A DNA stretch of 64,000 nucleotides from Bacillota bacterium (GTDB taxonomy: Bacteria; Bacillota; DSM-12270; Thermacetogeniales; Thermacetogeniaceae), in the NCBI GenBank assembly GCA_013177945.1, contig JABLXW010000004.1, positions 91,959 to 155,958 of the forward strand, given 5' to 3'. Shown here piece by piece: positions 54,227 to 61,936 of the stretch (position 1 is the first letter of the stretch; each line of letters opens with the position of its first letter). The position numbers and the translations under genes are program-made. The notes beneath the pieces are model-generated. The model was not told the DNA's origin. It saw only the letters and a list, made by a program, of their open reading frames with translations, and did not search any database.

Positions 54227-54679
54227 ATGTTGTTGGGAAGCAGCGCAATTTACCTTAAAGAAATAAAGGCCTCCCGGTGCCGGCTAACACCCCAGCGGGA
54301 AGCTGTGCTCCTTGCCTTTTTGAAAGAAAAAAATGCCCACCTTACTCCTTACGAACTCTTTCAGAAGGCGAAGAGCATTTGCCCGGAACTCGGGCTTGCG
54401 ACTGTTTACCGCACTCTCAAGCACTTCGCGAAAGCAGGGCTGATTCGGGAGGTCAAGCTCGAAAAAGGCTTAACCCGCTACGAATTCGCAGATCCCCGTG
54501 AAGGGGAGCACTATCACCTGATCTGCAAGAGATGCGGCCGCATCGAGGAGGTCGCGGGCTCTCTTTCCCGGCGCTTCACGGAGAACATAGGGAAAAGGAC
54601 CGGTTTTTTAATCACGGAGTACTCGTGCCAGTTTTACGGCTGCTGCGCCAAGTGCCGGGAAAGCGCGGGCAGCAGGTGA
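54227..54679 (+). CDS. Fur-family metalloregulator
   Basis: 150 residues. Winged helix: CRLTPQREAVLLAFLKEKNA, HLTPYELFQKAKSICPELGL, ATVYRTLKHFAKAGLIREVK. C-terminal dimer domain: GEHYHLICKRCGRIEEVAGS with CxxC, and a second pair in YGCCAKCRES (structural zinc). Whether it senses Fe, Zn or peroxide (Fur, Zur, PerR) cannot be decided. Ribosome site GGAG is two bases before ATG 54227 and five before TTG 54230, so the exact start is uncertain. Cotranscribed with the DUF134 gene. Confidence 0.93.
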   Translation: MLLGSSAIYLKEIKASRCRLTPQREAVLLAFLKEKNAHLTPYELFQKAKSICPELGLATVYRTLKHFAKAGLIREVKLEKGLTRYEFADPREGEHYHLICKRCGRIEEVAGSLSRRFTENIGKRTGFLITEYSCQFYGCCAKCRESAGSR

Positions 54680-54726
54680 GGCAGACGGCCGCAAAGTGCA
54701 AACTTTCCGGGAAAGGAGGTGGCGAA

Positions 54727-55044
54727 ATGCCGCGCGGTCGGTTCTATTTCGGTCCAGGCTTCTGGAAGGGCGGACCCGGCCCCGCGCCCTGGGCCGGCGG
54801 CTGCTGGTGGGCAGGCAACCCCTATCCCTTCTGCCGGTTCTTCCCGTGGCTCCCCAGGCGCTGGTGGGCCTATCCGGGCTATGCCGCAGGCTGGGGAGCC
54901 TATCCGGGGCCGGGCTGGGCGCCGGGTCCGGGAGCAGCGTATCCCCAGGATGAGGCGGAGTTTCTCAAACAGCAAGCCGGCTTTTTGCAGCAGCAGCTGG
55001 ACCAGATCAACGCCCGCCTCAAGGACCTGGAGAAAAAGGAGTAA
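54727..55044 (+). CDS. DUF5320-type Trp/Pro/Gly-rich protein with C-terminal coiled coil
   Basis: 105 residues from ATG 54727 (AAAGGAGGTG five bases upstream); a longer open frame to 54532 overlaps fur and is rejected. The first 75 residues are rich in Gly, Pro, Trp, Tyr (RFYFGPGFWKGGPGPAPWAG, FFPWLPRRWWAYPGYAAGWG). A coiled coil ends the protein (EFLKQQAGFLQQQLDQINAR, LKDLEKKE). This is the layout of DUF5320 proteins, which commonly sit beside NifX/Mrp genes. Function unknown; a scaffold role is plausible. Confidence 0.8.
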   Translation: MPRGRFYFGPGFWKGGPGPAPWAGGCWWAGNPYPFCRFFPWLPRRWWAYPGYAAGWGAYPGPGWAPGPGAAYPQDEAEFLKQQAGFLQQQLDQINARLKDLEKKE

Positions 55045-55057
55045 GTCTTGCAGCGCC

Positions 55058-55090
55058 GGGAGAAGCCGGGGTTTCGGCCCGGCTTCTCCC
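55058..55090 (+). other. 13-bp perfect hairpin upstream of mrp
   Basis: GGGAGAAGCCGGG (55058-55070) pairs fully with CCCGGCTTCTCCC (55078-55090) across a seven-base loop. No T-run follows, so it is not a standard terminator. It lies 15 bases before the mrp ribosome site. It could stabilise or process the transcript, or be a weak attenuator. Confidence 0.8.
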
Positions 55091-55121
55091 AACATAAACT
55101 TATTCAGGAGGTCCGGCAACG

Positions 55122-55943
55122 GTGACGAAAGAACCTGCTTGCGATTCTTGTACGCGAAAAAGCGAGGAATGTCAAGAGGCTTGCCCGTCTTTTACCCCGC
55201 GCAACGAAATTAAGGCCACAATCGCCATCATGAGCGGAAAAGGGGGGGTGGGCAAGTCCACGGTGACCGCGCTGCTGGCCGGCACAATGGCCAAAAAAGG
55301 GTTCCGCGTGGGGATTCTCGACGGTGACATCACGGGCCCCAGCATCCCCCGGCTTCTGGGTTTGAAAGGGGGACGGGTGCTCACAGGGCCCCGCGGGATG
55401 ATCCCGCATGTCACAGAATTGGGAATCAAGGTGATGTCCCTCAACCTTTTTTTCGACGAAGAAGACCAGGCGGTGATCTGGAGGGGCCCCCTCCTGGCGG
55501 GGACGGTAAAGCAGTTCTGGGAAGACGTGGATTGGGGAGAGCTTGACTTTCTTTTCGTCGACCTCCCTCCGGGGACCGGCGACATCCCCCTCACCGTGCT
55601 CCAGAGCCTGCCCCTGACGGGCTTAATCGTGGTCTTTTCTCCCCAGGACCTCGCCGTCATGGTGGTCAAGAAGGCGGTCCGGATGGCGCGCCTCCTTGAG
55701 GCAAGGATCCTCGGGCTCATCGAGAACATGGCCTACATGGAGTGCCCGAGCTGCGGGGAACCGGTGTTTCCCTTCGGCAGGCCGCAGGGCGAACGGGTCA
55801 GCAAGGAAACCGGGATCCCGCTCCTTGCCACCCTCCCGCTCGAGCCCCTGTACGTGAGGTTCGGCGACGAGGGAAAGCTGGAAATGCTGGAGGGAGGAGA
55901 ACTTGCCAGGGTCGCCGCGGTCCTCGAAAACCTCTCCGGGTGA
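55122..55943 (+). CDS. Mrp/NBP35-type Fe-S cluster carrier ATPase
   Basis: 273 residues from GTG 55122, nine bases after AGGAGGT. An N-terminal Cys set (ACDSCTRKSEECQEACPSF) recalls NBP35. The deviant Walker A is IMSGKGGVGKSTVTALLAGT (about 38), followed by GILDGDITGPSIPRLLG, FVDLPPGTGDIPLTVLQSLP and the cluster-bridging CPSC in MAYMECPSCGEPVFPFG (about 206). Such ATPases carry [4Fe-4S] clusters to target proteins as dimers. It is followed after 13 bases by the NifU-like scaffold gene, which is the natural donor. Confidence 0.92.
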   Translation: MTKEPACDSCTRKSEECQEACPSFTPRNEIKATIAIMSGKGGVGKSTVTALLAGTMAKKGFRVGILDGDITGPSIPRLLGLKGGRVLTGPRGMIPHVTELGIKVMSLNLFFDEEDQAVIWRGPLLAGTVKQFWEDVDWGELDFLFVDLPPGTGDIPLTVLQSLPLTGLIVVFSPQDLAVMVVKKAVRMARLLEARILGLIENMAYMECPSCGEPVFPFGRPQGERVSKETGIPLLATLPLEPLYVRFGDEGKLEMLEGGELARVAAVLENLSG

Positions 55944-55956
55944 GGAGGTTTGAAGC

Positions 55957-56442
55957 GTGTACAGCACAAGGGTCCTCGAGCACTTCCAAAACCCGCGCAA
56001 CTGGGGGGAAATCCCTGACCCCGACGGCGTGGCAACGATCGGGGAGGATTGCGGGGATGTCTTCAAATTCTTCATCAAGGTGAAGGACAACCGCCTGGTC
56101 CAGGTGCGCTACCAGGTGAAAGGGTGCCCTGTGGCGATAGCCTGCTGCAGTGTGACCGCGGTTCTCGCTGAGGGCAAAACCATTTGGGAAGCGATGCAGA
56201 TCACCAACGAAGAAGTGGAAAAGGCCCTGGGAGGGCTCCCTCCCGAAAAGCTCCACTGCTCTAACCTCGCAGCCGATGCCCTTTACGCCGCGATTCAGGA
56301 CTACCTGTACCGACTGGCAGAAAAAGGGGTTCTGTCCTCGAGAAACCTGAGCGGCGAGAGCTGGAGGTTGGCCTACGTGCAGGCGCAAAAAGGAGCCCGC
56401 CCGCTGCCTTGTGCGAAAGGAGGAATCCCAAAATGCTCGTAG
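55957..56442 (+). CDS. NifU/IscU-like Fe-S scaffold
   Basis: 161 residues from GTG 55957 (GAGGAGG upstream). NifU-N family: [34 protein letters not shown] (ligand Cys and Asp), [20 protein letters not shown] (second Cys) and [20 protein letters not shown] (His-Cys). All canonical ligand positions of IscU are present. The tail after residue 130 adds two Cys ([13 protein letters not shown]). In contrast to iscU there is no iscS nearby. The product probably supplies clusters to Mrp and the NifX-type proteins. It overlaps the next gene by ten bases. Confidence 0.9.
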   Translation: MYSTRVLEHFQNPRNWGEIPDPDGVATIGEDCGDVFKFFIKVKDNRLVQVRYQVKGCPVAIACCSVTAVLAEGKTIWEAMQITNEEVEKALGGLPPEKLHCSNLAADALYAAIQDYLYRLAEKGVLSSRNLSGESWRLAYVQAQKGARPLPCAKGGIPKCS

Positions 56443-56810
56443 CTGTGAGTGCTACCGGCAAAGACCTCGACTCCTATCTCGATCCCCGCTTCGGAAGGTG
56501 CGCCTACCTCCTCTTCATCGATCCCGAAAGCCTCCAATGCGAAGCTGTGCCCAACCCTGGTTACGGCGCAGGAGGTGGTTCGGGGATCAGGGCCGCTCAA
56601 GAGGTGGTGAACAGGGGCGCCAGGGTTTTGATTACAGGGCAGTGCGGCCCCAACGCCTTCGGAGTGCTGGCTGCCTCCGGCGTGAGAATGTTTCAGGCGC
56701 CGGGCGAGCCGGTCCGCAAGGTGCTGGAACTCTACGGCCAGGGGAAGCTGAACGAAATAAAGGCACCTGGCCCCGGCAGGCCGGGGCCTCCGGGCAGGGG
56801 ATTCTGGTGA
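56433..56810 (+). CDS. NifX/NafY-type (MTH1175-like) cofactor-binding protein, copy A
   Basis: 125 residues from ATG 56433 (AAAGGAGG upstream, inside nifU). The dinitrogenase FeMo-cofactor biosynthesis fold shows as [60 protein letters not shown] and [20 protein letters not shown]. The tail is Gly/Pro/Arg-rich. Relatives bind Fe-Mo or Mo-Cu clusters (NifX, orange protein). No nitrogenase genes are in the window, so a non-nitrogenase cluster is more likely. Its stop overlaps the next start (GTGA). Confidence 0.92.
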   Translation: MLVAVSATGKDLDSYLDPRFGRCAYLLFIDPESLQCEAVPNPGYGAGGGSGIRAAQEVVNRGARVLITGQCGPNAFGVLAASGVRMFQAPGEPVRKVLELYGQGKLNEIKAPGPGRPGPPGRGFW

Positions 56811-57673
56811 TTGTGGCCGTCTTAAGCGGCAAGGGCGGTACGGGCAAGACAACCGTAGCGGTCAACCTCGCCTTCTCCCTGGCCAAAAGGGGCAAAAAGG
56901 TGCTGCTCGTAGACGCCGATGTGGAAGAGCCAAACGCGGGCCTCTACCTCCGTCCGGAAATAACCGAGGCGCGCGCGGTGACCGTCCCCACGCCCGAGGT
57001 CAAGCCGGAAAGGTGCAGCTCTTGCGGCACCTGTGCAGAATTTTGCCAGTTTCACGCCCTTGCCGTGGTGCCCGGCAACGTCCTCGTTTTTCCGGAACTC
57101 TGCCACGGCTGCGGGGGGTGCGCCCTGGTGTGCCCCGAGGATGCCGTGAGAGAGATCCCCCGGGAGATCGGGGTCGTCGAAAAAGGCAGGGCAGGCGAGT
57201 GCGAATTCTGGCAAGGAAAGCTCAAAGTAGGGGAGCCGTTTCCAATACCGGTGACCCGACAGCTGAAGAGCGGGCTGCCCGGCCTGCCCGGAGAAACGGT
57301 AGTGATCGTCGACTCCCCTCCGGGCGCCTCCTGCCCCGTGATCGAGGCCGTCCGGGGGAGCGATTTCGCAATTCTCGTCACAGAGCCGTCCCCTTTCGGG
57401 CGCCACGACCTGGAAATTGCCCTGAAGCTCGTCCGGGAGCTCGGTGTCGGCCACGGGGTTGTCGTCAACCGGGCGGAGAGGGACGACTCCCTCATCGAGG
57501 AGTTCTGCCGCGCCCGGGAGGTCCCGGTGCTTCTCAAGATCCCGTTCAGCACCCGGATTGCGGCTCTGGGCGCGCGCGGCATCCTCTTCGCCAGGGCCAT
57601 CCCCTACTGGGAGGATAAGTTCTTTGACCTTTACAAAAAGATCGAGGAGAGTTGCCCATGCGCCAGCTCGTGA
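56807..57673 (+). CDS. MinD-type P-loop ATPase with inserted 2x[4Fe-4S] ferredoxin, copy 1
   Basis: 288 residues from GTG 56807. Deviant Walker [21 protein letters not shown] at the start, then [17 protein letters not shown] ferredoxin insertion lies at about 65-115 ([18 protein letters not shown] and [16 protein letters not shown], each C-x2-C-x2-C-x3-C). The ATPase fold resumes with [20 protein letters not shown] and [12 protein letters not shown]. These ATPases accompany NifX-type proteins and are thought to couple ATP use to cluster assembly. It overlaps its neighbour on each side. Confidence 0.93.
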   Translation: MIVAVLSGKGGTGKTTVAVNLAFSLAKRGKKVLLVDADVEEPNAGLYLRPEITEARAVTVPTPEVKPERCSSCGTCAEFCQFHALAVVPGNVLVFPELCHGCGGCALVCPEDAVREIPREIGVVEKGRAGECEFWQGKLKVGEPFPIPVTRQLKSGLPGLPGETVVIVDSPPGASCPVIEAVRGSDFAILVTEPSPFGRHDLEIALKLVRELGVGHGVVVNRAERDDSLIEEFCRAREVPVLLKIPFSTRIAALGARGILFARAIPYWEDKFFDLYKKIEESCPCASS

Positions 57674-58536
57674 TCACCAGCGGAAAAGGAGGAACGGGGA
57701 AGACGACTGTAGCCGCTTGCTTCGTCGCCCTCTCCTGGAGGTCGGTCTGCGCCGATGCAGATGTGGACGCCCCAAACCTGCACCTTTTGCTGCATCCGAA
57801 GGTCCTGGAAGAAAGGGAGTTCCGGGGGGCAAAGACGGCCGTCAAGAACGAAGAGCTGTGCGCGAGGTGCGGGAAGTGCGAAGAGCACTGCCGCTTCCAG
57901 GCAATCCGGGGCCTCGCCCTGGACCCCTTCAGATGCGAGGGCTGTGGAGTCTGCGTCCATGTCTGCCCTTCCGGCGCCATGCGTCTGGAAGAGGTGGTAA
58001 CAGGGCGCACCATGATCTCCCGGACGAGGTACGGCCCCTTCGCCCACGCCCTCCTCAACATCGGCGCCGAGGCCTCGGGAAAGCTCGTCACCGAGGTGCG
58101 CCGGCGTGCGGAAGGCCTCGGGCAAAGCGAGAGCCTGGTGATCATCGACGGCGCCCCCGGCATCGGCTGTCCCGTAATCGCCTCCGTCACGGGCACCGAC
58201 CTCGCTTTGATCGTGGCCGAACCGTCCGTTTCGGGCCTCCACGACCTCGCCCGCGTGCTCGGTGTCGCCCGGCACTTCCAGGTCGAGGCCCTGGCCTGCA
58301 TCAACAAGCACGACCTGTGCCCGGAGCTGAGCGAGGAAATTGCCGCTTTCTGCTCCAGAGAAAACGTGGAGCTCGCCGGAAAAATTCCCTTCGACCCCGG
58401 CCTAGTTGAAGCCGTAAGGCGCAGCGCGCCAGTTGAGGCCCTGCTCGAAACCAGGGCGGGGCGGGCAATAGAAGAGATCTGGGAAGTTGTGAAGGCACGC
58501 CTGCTTCCCCCAAAATCTTTTTGCAGAGGAGGTTGA
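57658..58536 (+). CDS. MinD-type P-loop ATPase with inserted 2x[4Fe-4S] ferredoxin, copy 2
   Basis: 292 residues from ATG 57658 (GAGGAG upstream, overlapping copy 1 by 16 bases). Walker [21 protein letters not shown], then [17 protein letters not shown]. Ferredoxin insertion [18 protein letters not shown] and [16 protein letters not shown] (about 70-110). [20 protein letters not shown] and the final switch helices follow. It differs enough from copy 1 that the pair probably acts as a heterodimer, as in other MinD-pair operons, where both copies are retained. Confidence 0.93.
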   Translation: MRQLVITSGKGGTGKTTVAACFVALSWRSVCADADVDAPNLHLLLHPKVLEEREFRGAKTAVKNEELCARCGKCEEHCRFQAIRGLALDPFRCEGCGVCVHVCPSGAMRLEEVVTGRTMISRTRYGPFAHALLNIGAEASGKLVTEVRRRAEGLGQSESLVIIDGAPGIGCPVIASVTGTDLALIVAEPSVSGLHDLARVLGVARHFQVEALACINKHDLCPELSEEIAAFCSRENVELAGKIPFDPGLVEAVRRSAPVEALLETRAGRAIEEIWEVVKARLLPPKSFCRGG

Positions 58537-58541
58537 ACAAG

Positions 58542-58871
58542 GTGAAGATTGCGGTGGCAGCGCAGGGAAACGCGGTCTGCTCCCACTTCGGGCACTGCGA
58601 GGAGTTCTGCCTCTTCGACGTGGAAGACGGAAAAGTGGTAAGGAAGTTTAATGTTCCCAACCCCGGCCACGAGCCCGGCCTGCTCCCCCGTCTCCTGGCA
58701 GAGCACGGGGTGGACGTGGTGATTGCCGGGGGCATGGGTCTCCGTGCCCAGCAGCTTTTCGCGCAAAAAAACATCAGGGTCGTGACGGGAGCCTGGGGGC
58801 CTGTGGAAGAGGCTGTAACCGCCTACCTCAACGGAAGCCTGGCCACCGGGCCAAACCTGTGCGACCACTAG
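58542..58871 (+). CDS. NifX/NafY-type (MTH1175-like) cofactor-binding protein, copy B
   Basis: 109 residues from GTG 58542 (AGAGGAGG eight bases upstream). Fold markers: VKIAVAAQGNAVCSHFGHCE, EFCLFDVEDGKVVRKFNVPN, GHEPGLLPRLLAEHGVDVVI and AGGMGLRAQQLFAQKNIRVV. The VCSHFGHCEEFC segment, with Cys and His ligands, differs from copy A (LDPRFGRC) and is typical of the class paired with MinD ATPases. It may be the metal-cluster acceptor while copy A is the carrier, or the reverse. Confidence 0.93.
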   Translation: MKIAVAAQGNAVCSHFGHCEEFCLFDVEDGKVVRKFNVPNPGHEPGLLPRLLAEHGVDVVIAGGMGLRAQQLFAQKNIRVVTGAWGPVEEAVTAYLNGSLATGPNLCDH

Positions 58872-58879
58872 AGTGAGCG

Positions 58880-59719
58880 ATGGGCAGAGAGTTTTCCCTG
58901 ACCGTCCTCTGTGACAACACCGTAAACAGGCCCGCGCTCTTGGGAGAGCACGGGCTTGCGGTCCTTGTAGAGATAGAGGGGCCCTCCGGCACGAAGAGGG
59001 TCCTGTTCGACACCGGGCAGGGCCTCACCCTGCTCCACAACGCCCGCGTTCTGGGCGCGGCGCTCAGAGCCCTTGACGCCGTTGTCTTGAGCCACGGGCA
59101 CTACGACCATACCGGCGGCCTGGCGGAGCTCTCCCGGATCGGGGTAAGGCCGCCGGTGTACTGCCACTCCAGAGCCTTCCTCCAGAAGTTCCAAGAGGAA
59201 GACGGGAGTCTGCGGAAAACCGGTGCGCCCTGGCAGGTGGAGGAGCTCGAGAAAGCCGGTTTCGAGTTCGTGCCCGTCACCGCTCCTTGTGAGATCCTGC
59301 CAGGGGTCATCTTAAGCGGAGAAATTCCCAGAGTTCGAAAGCCGCCCGCCTGCCCGGGCGCCCTCGTAGAAGAAGAAGGCAGGCTGACCGCAGACTGCTT
59401 CTTCGACGAGATCGCCATGGTCCTCGAGGGGAAGCGAGGGGCGGTCGTAGTCACGGGCTGCGGCCACCCCGGGCTGGAAAACATCCTCGCGGCCGCCTGT
59501 TCAGCCGCCTGCGCAAAAAACCTTCGTGGTCTGGCAGGAGGATTTCACCTGGCAAGGGAGAATGCGAAAGTTGTGAGAGAGGCCGCAGGCGTGGTCGCGG
59601 CTTACGGGATCAAGGAGGTTTTGGCCTGCCACTGCACCGGCCGCGCCTTTCCTCTGCCTCTGGCCGAAAGGGGCGTCCGGTGCTGCCCGGGAGAGGTGGG
59701 ATTGGTCTGGAGGCCTTGA
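58880..59719 (+). CDS. MBL-fold protein, dihydropterin-synthase-like subfamily
   Basis: 279 residues from ATG 58880. Metal motif AVVLSHGHYDHTGGLAELSR (about 75), TGCGHPGLENIL (about 195) and a late His in LAGGFHLARENAKVV and ACHCTGRAF (about 225-255). This subfamily, named after an archaeal methanopterin-pathway enzyme, regularly closes NifX/MinD clusters. The reaction here is unknown. It has many Cys (CHC, CC near the end). It follows NifX copy B by eight bases. Last gene of the cluster. Confidence 0.88.
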   Translation: MGREFSLTVLCDNTVNRPALLGEHGLAVLVEIEGPSGTKRVLFDTGQGLTLLHNARVLGAALRALDAVVLSHGHYDHTGGLAELSRIGVRPPVYCHSRAFLQKFQEEDGSLRKTGAPWQVEELEKAGFEFVPVTAPCEILPGVILSGEIPRVRKPPACPGALVEEEGRLTADCFFDEIAMVLEGKRGAVVVTGCGHPGLENILAAACSAACAKNLRGLAGGFHLARENAKVVREAAGVVAAYGIKEVLACHCTGRAFPLPLAERGVRCCPGEVGLVWRP

Positions 59720-59956
59720 GCTTTTTCGGCCGCGCGCCGCGCCTTTTAAGGCAGGCGCCCGACGCGCGCGCCTGCTCAGCCTCCTCTCCGCACCTGGATA
59801 AAGTCGACTTTAAGTTCCCGGAGTGCGCCGTGGCCTTGATGGACACCGGCTTTTCTTTTGGCAGACTGGCGGCGACAAGCGGCAGGGCAACAAGTCTTTT
59901 TGAAAACCTTCGGCCTCGTTTGGGCCGGGCGCAAAGAGCGCCATTTGCACGGGCTC
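59720..59956. other. Non-coding spacer with palindromes
   Basis: No supported gene. It contains the perfect 12-bp palindrome GCCTTTTAAGGC (59741-59752) and an eight-base stem GCAGGCGC (59751-59758) / GCGCCTGC (59768-59775) without T-run. It lies between the end of the NifX cluster and the convergent EamA gene, and is probably its 3' structured end. Confidence 0.5.
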
Positions 59957-60376
59957 CTAGCGCCTGACCAGGAAAACGCCCACCACGATCAGCAGGGTCC
60001 CCAGGAGCTTCCCCGGGGTATACTTCTCCCCCAGCAGGAGGAAGGCAAGGAGAACGGTAACCACCGGAAAAGATGCCATGATGGGGCTGACCACGGAAAC
60101 CTCTCCTGCCTTGAGGGCAGTGTAATAGGCCAGGTGGCCCAGGAGGGAGGCGCAGACCCCTTCCAGCCCGATGAAAAGCCATCCCCTGGGAGGAACTGCC
60201 GCCAGGCCCGCCGCCTGGCCGCTCCCCACAAGCCAGACCAGGAGGATGGCGGTGATGGTGGCGCTGCGTATGAAAAGGGCCAGCCCCGGCGCTGTCTGGA
60301 CGAGCCCGATTTTGCCGAAAAGCGGGGCAATGCCCCAGAAGATGAGACCTATCAGGGCAAAGATTAAGGCTTTCAC
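59957..60376 (-). CDS. Half-size EamA (DMT) transporter
   Basis: 139 residues from GTG 60376 (GGAGGCC upstream), with four to five membrane helices: ALIFALIGLIFWGIAPLFGK, FIRSATITAILLVWLVGSG, WLFIGLEGVCASLLGHLAYY, then VTVLLAFLLLGEKYTPGKLL. This is one EamA domain, whereas most DMT exporters have two, so it would act as a dimer like SMR proteins. Substrate unknown. It follows corA by 77 bases in the same direction and may be under the M-box as well. Confidence 0.85.
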   Translation of the reverse strand: MKALIFALIGLIFWGIAPLFGKIGLVQTAPGLALFIRSATITAILLVWLVGSGQAAGLAAVPPRGWLFIGLEGVCASLLGHLAYYTALKAGEVSVVSPIMASFPVVTVLLAFLLLGEKYTPGKLLGTLLIVVGVFLVRR

Positions 60377-60453
60377 AGCATGGCCTCCTTCGCAGTTTTT
60401 TCCGGCTTTCCTCAAATCACAGGTTCCTGGAGACGGCTGCACAACCCCCTTCA

Positions 60454-61416
60454 TTAAAACATCCTTCCTTTCCCCAATACCATGACTATCAAGAGCGAGA
60501 GCAAGACGGCGGCAGCAAGGACCCCCGTGAAGGCATGGGGGGAATGCTGGAAGGGAAGAGAGACGTTCATTCCATAGAAACTTGCGACAATTGTAGGAAT
60601 CGACAAAACAATGGTTACCGAAGTCAGAAACTTCATGACGATGTTCAGGTTATTGGAAATTACCGAGGCAAAGGCATCCATGGTGCTTGTTAAAATGCTG
60701 GTGTAGATTTCGCCCATTTCAATTGCCTGCTTGTTTTCGGTAATGACATCTTCCAGCAGATCTTCGTCTTCCTCGTACATTTTAATCAGGCGAGTATCGT
60801 AACCTTCCGGGTCGAGAGGCTCCTTATTTAACTGCGATTTTAACAGTTTTTCCATGACGATTTCGTTGGACTTGAGGGATGTGGTAAAATAAACAAGGCT
60901 TTTCTGCAGGTTGAGCAGCCTGATCAGCTCCTCATTTCGGGTTGACTGGTGCAGCCTCTGCTCAATTTCGTCGCTCTTTTTTTCAATCTGCCGCAGGTAC
61001 TTCAGGTAAAGGGCAGCCGCCCGGAATAAAATTTGCAGCAAAAACCTGGTTTTTTTGAAAGTGTACAGGGTGTTTGGCTTCGCCGAGACAAATTCATCCA
61101 GAAGCTCGTTTTTTTCCAGGCAGACGGTTATGAAAAGATCCTCCAGAATAATGATGCCCAATGGGATGGTATCGTAAGTTTCCCTTACCACCGGGATTTT
61201 AATGATGATCAGGATGCAGCCCTCATCGGCTTCGATGCGGGAGATCTCCTCTTCATCAAGGGGGTAACGCAGCAGGTCAAGCGGCACCCCTGTCTTTTTG
61301 TGGACTTTCATCAGCTCTTCCTCGGTGGGCGCAACAAGATTAACCCAGCTGCCCTTTTCGCCCAGGGCATCGATCGGCATGATTCGTCCATCTTGAGTTG
61401 CAAACATTTCGAGCAT
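60454..61416 (-). CDS. corA: CorA-family magnesium transporter
   Basis: 320 residues. A soluble N-terminal domain (1-255) contains the long stalk helices (RLHQSTRNEELIRLLNLQKS; YEEDEDLLEDVITENKQAIE). Two C-terminal membrane helices (VMKFLTSVTIVLSIPTIVAS; FTGVLAAAVLLSLLIVMVLG) flank the selectivity signature YGMN (about 285). CorA forms pentameric Mg2+/Co2+ channels. ATG 61416 follows AAGGAGGG. The M-box riboswitch upstream shows that the physiological ion is Mg2+. Confidence 0.96.
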   Translation of the reverse strand: MLEMFATQDGRIMPIDALGEKGSWVNLVAPTEEELMKVHKKTGVPLDLLRYPLDEEEISRIEADEGCILIIIKIPVVRETYDTIPLGIIILEDLFITVCLEKNELLDEFVSAKPNTLYTFKKTRFLLQILFRAAALYLKYLRQIEKKSDEIEQRLHQSTRNEELIRLLNLQKSLVYFTTSLKSNEIVMEKLLKSQLNKEPLDPEGYDTRLIKMYEEDEDLLEDVITENKQAIEMGEIYTSILTSTMDAFASVISNNLNIVMKFLTSVTIVLSIPTIVASFYGMNVSLPFQHSPHAFTGVLAAAVLLSLLIVMVLGKGRMF

Positions 61417-61479
61417 TCCGGTTTCCCTCCTTAATTTACATTTTTTGGCCTTTCCCCCCGCTTTTCATTGTTTCCACAC

Positions 61480-61513
61480 AAAAAATAATGCCTCCCAACG
61501 AGCGGAAGGCATT
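61480..61513 (-). terminator. Terminator of the M-box expression platform
   Basis: Minus-strand AATGCCTTCC (61513-61504) pairs with GGGAGGCATT (61496-61487), and ATTTTTTG follows. It lies between the riboswitch core and corA. Confidence 0.88.
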
Positions 61514-61519
61514 AGACGA

Positions 61520-61690
61520 ACAGCACTTGCTCTCCTCTCGTTGAGCTTTGGCACTGCACGGCGTAGGGTTCCCCCCAGCCGCATTAGGTAAAACCTTAAT
61601 CCGGTAATACCTGCTCACCCATTGGCATCTTTCGATGTTTCCGGGCAGCGGCCTGTTTCCGTACAGGAGCCTCACCTAACGGAGCAATTG
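61520..61690 (-). ncRNA. M-box (ykoK leader) Mg2+ riboswitch
   Basis: Minus-strand RNA from about 61690 to 61533 matches the M-box consensus in order: GTTAGGTGAGGCTCCT, CGCTGCCCGG, ATCGAAAGATGCCAATGGGT, GCGGCTGGGG, CTACGCCGTGCAGTGCCAAA and GCTCAACGAG. P1 forms between CTCCGTT and AACGAG. High Mg2+ stabilises the core and favours the terminator, so corA is expressed when Mg2+ is scarce. The 3' strand of P1 (CAACGAG) is complementary to CTCGTTG inside the terminator loop, a candidate antiterminator pairing. Confidence 0.95.
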
Positions 61691-61705
61691 TCAATTGTCG
61701 ATTTT

Positions 61706-61734
61706 ACTATACCACTCCTGCTCTCTGGAAGCAA
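61706..61734 (-). promoter_or_regulatory. Promoter of the M-box/corA transcript
   Basis: Minus-strand TTGCTT (61734-61729), 17 bases, TATAGT (61711-61706). The start near 61699 is just ahead of the riboswitch. Confidence 0.7.
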
Positions 61735-61877
61735 GAGGCCGCCCGCGGAAGGAAGCAGCAGAATCGCGCCGCTTCGCCAGACACCAGGAGGCTTCCCCTG
61801 GCTTCCGGTTATTTTATTTTGTCTCCTTTTACTAAAAATATGGCTTTTTCTTGTTCTGCAAGACAAAGGAGTTTTTG

Positions 61878-61906
61878 TTGACAGCAAACAAACATAGAGC
61901 CAGAAT
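61878..61906 (+). promoter_or_regulatory. Promoter toward the flavoprotein gene
   Basis: TTGACA (61878-61883, perfect -35), 17 bases, CAGAAT (61901-61906). It is divergent from the corA promoter. Confidence 0.5.
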
Positions 61907-61936
61907 ACAGCGCAAATTTTGTTGAACAGGAGGCCT

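Noticed and set aside
54532..54726. Longer N-terminus for the DUF5320 protein
   Set aside because: It overlaps the Fur-family gene in another frame, while AAAGGAGGTG stands ideally before ATG 54727.
57444..58409. 321-codon frame across the two MinD genes
   Set aside because: It is frame-shifted relative to both ATPases, whose Walker and ferredoxin motifs are intact.
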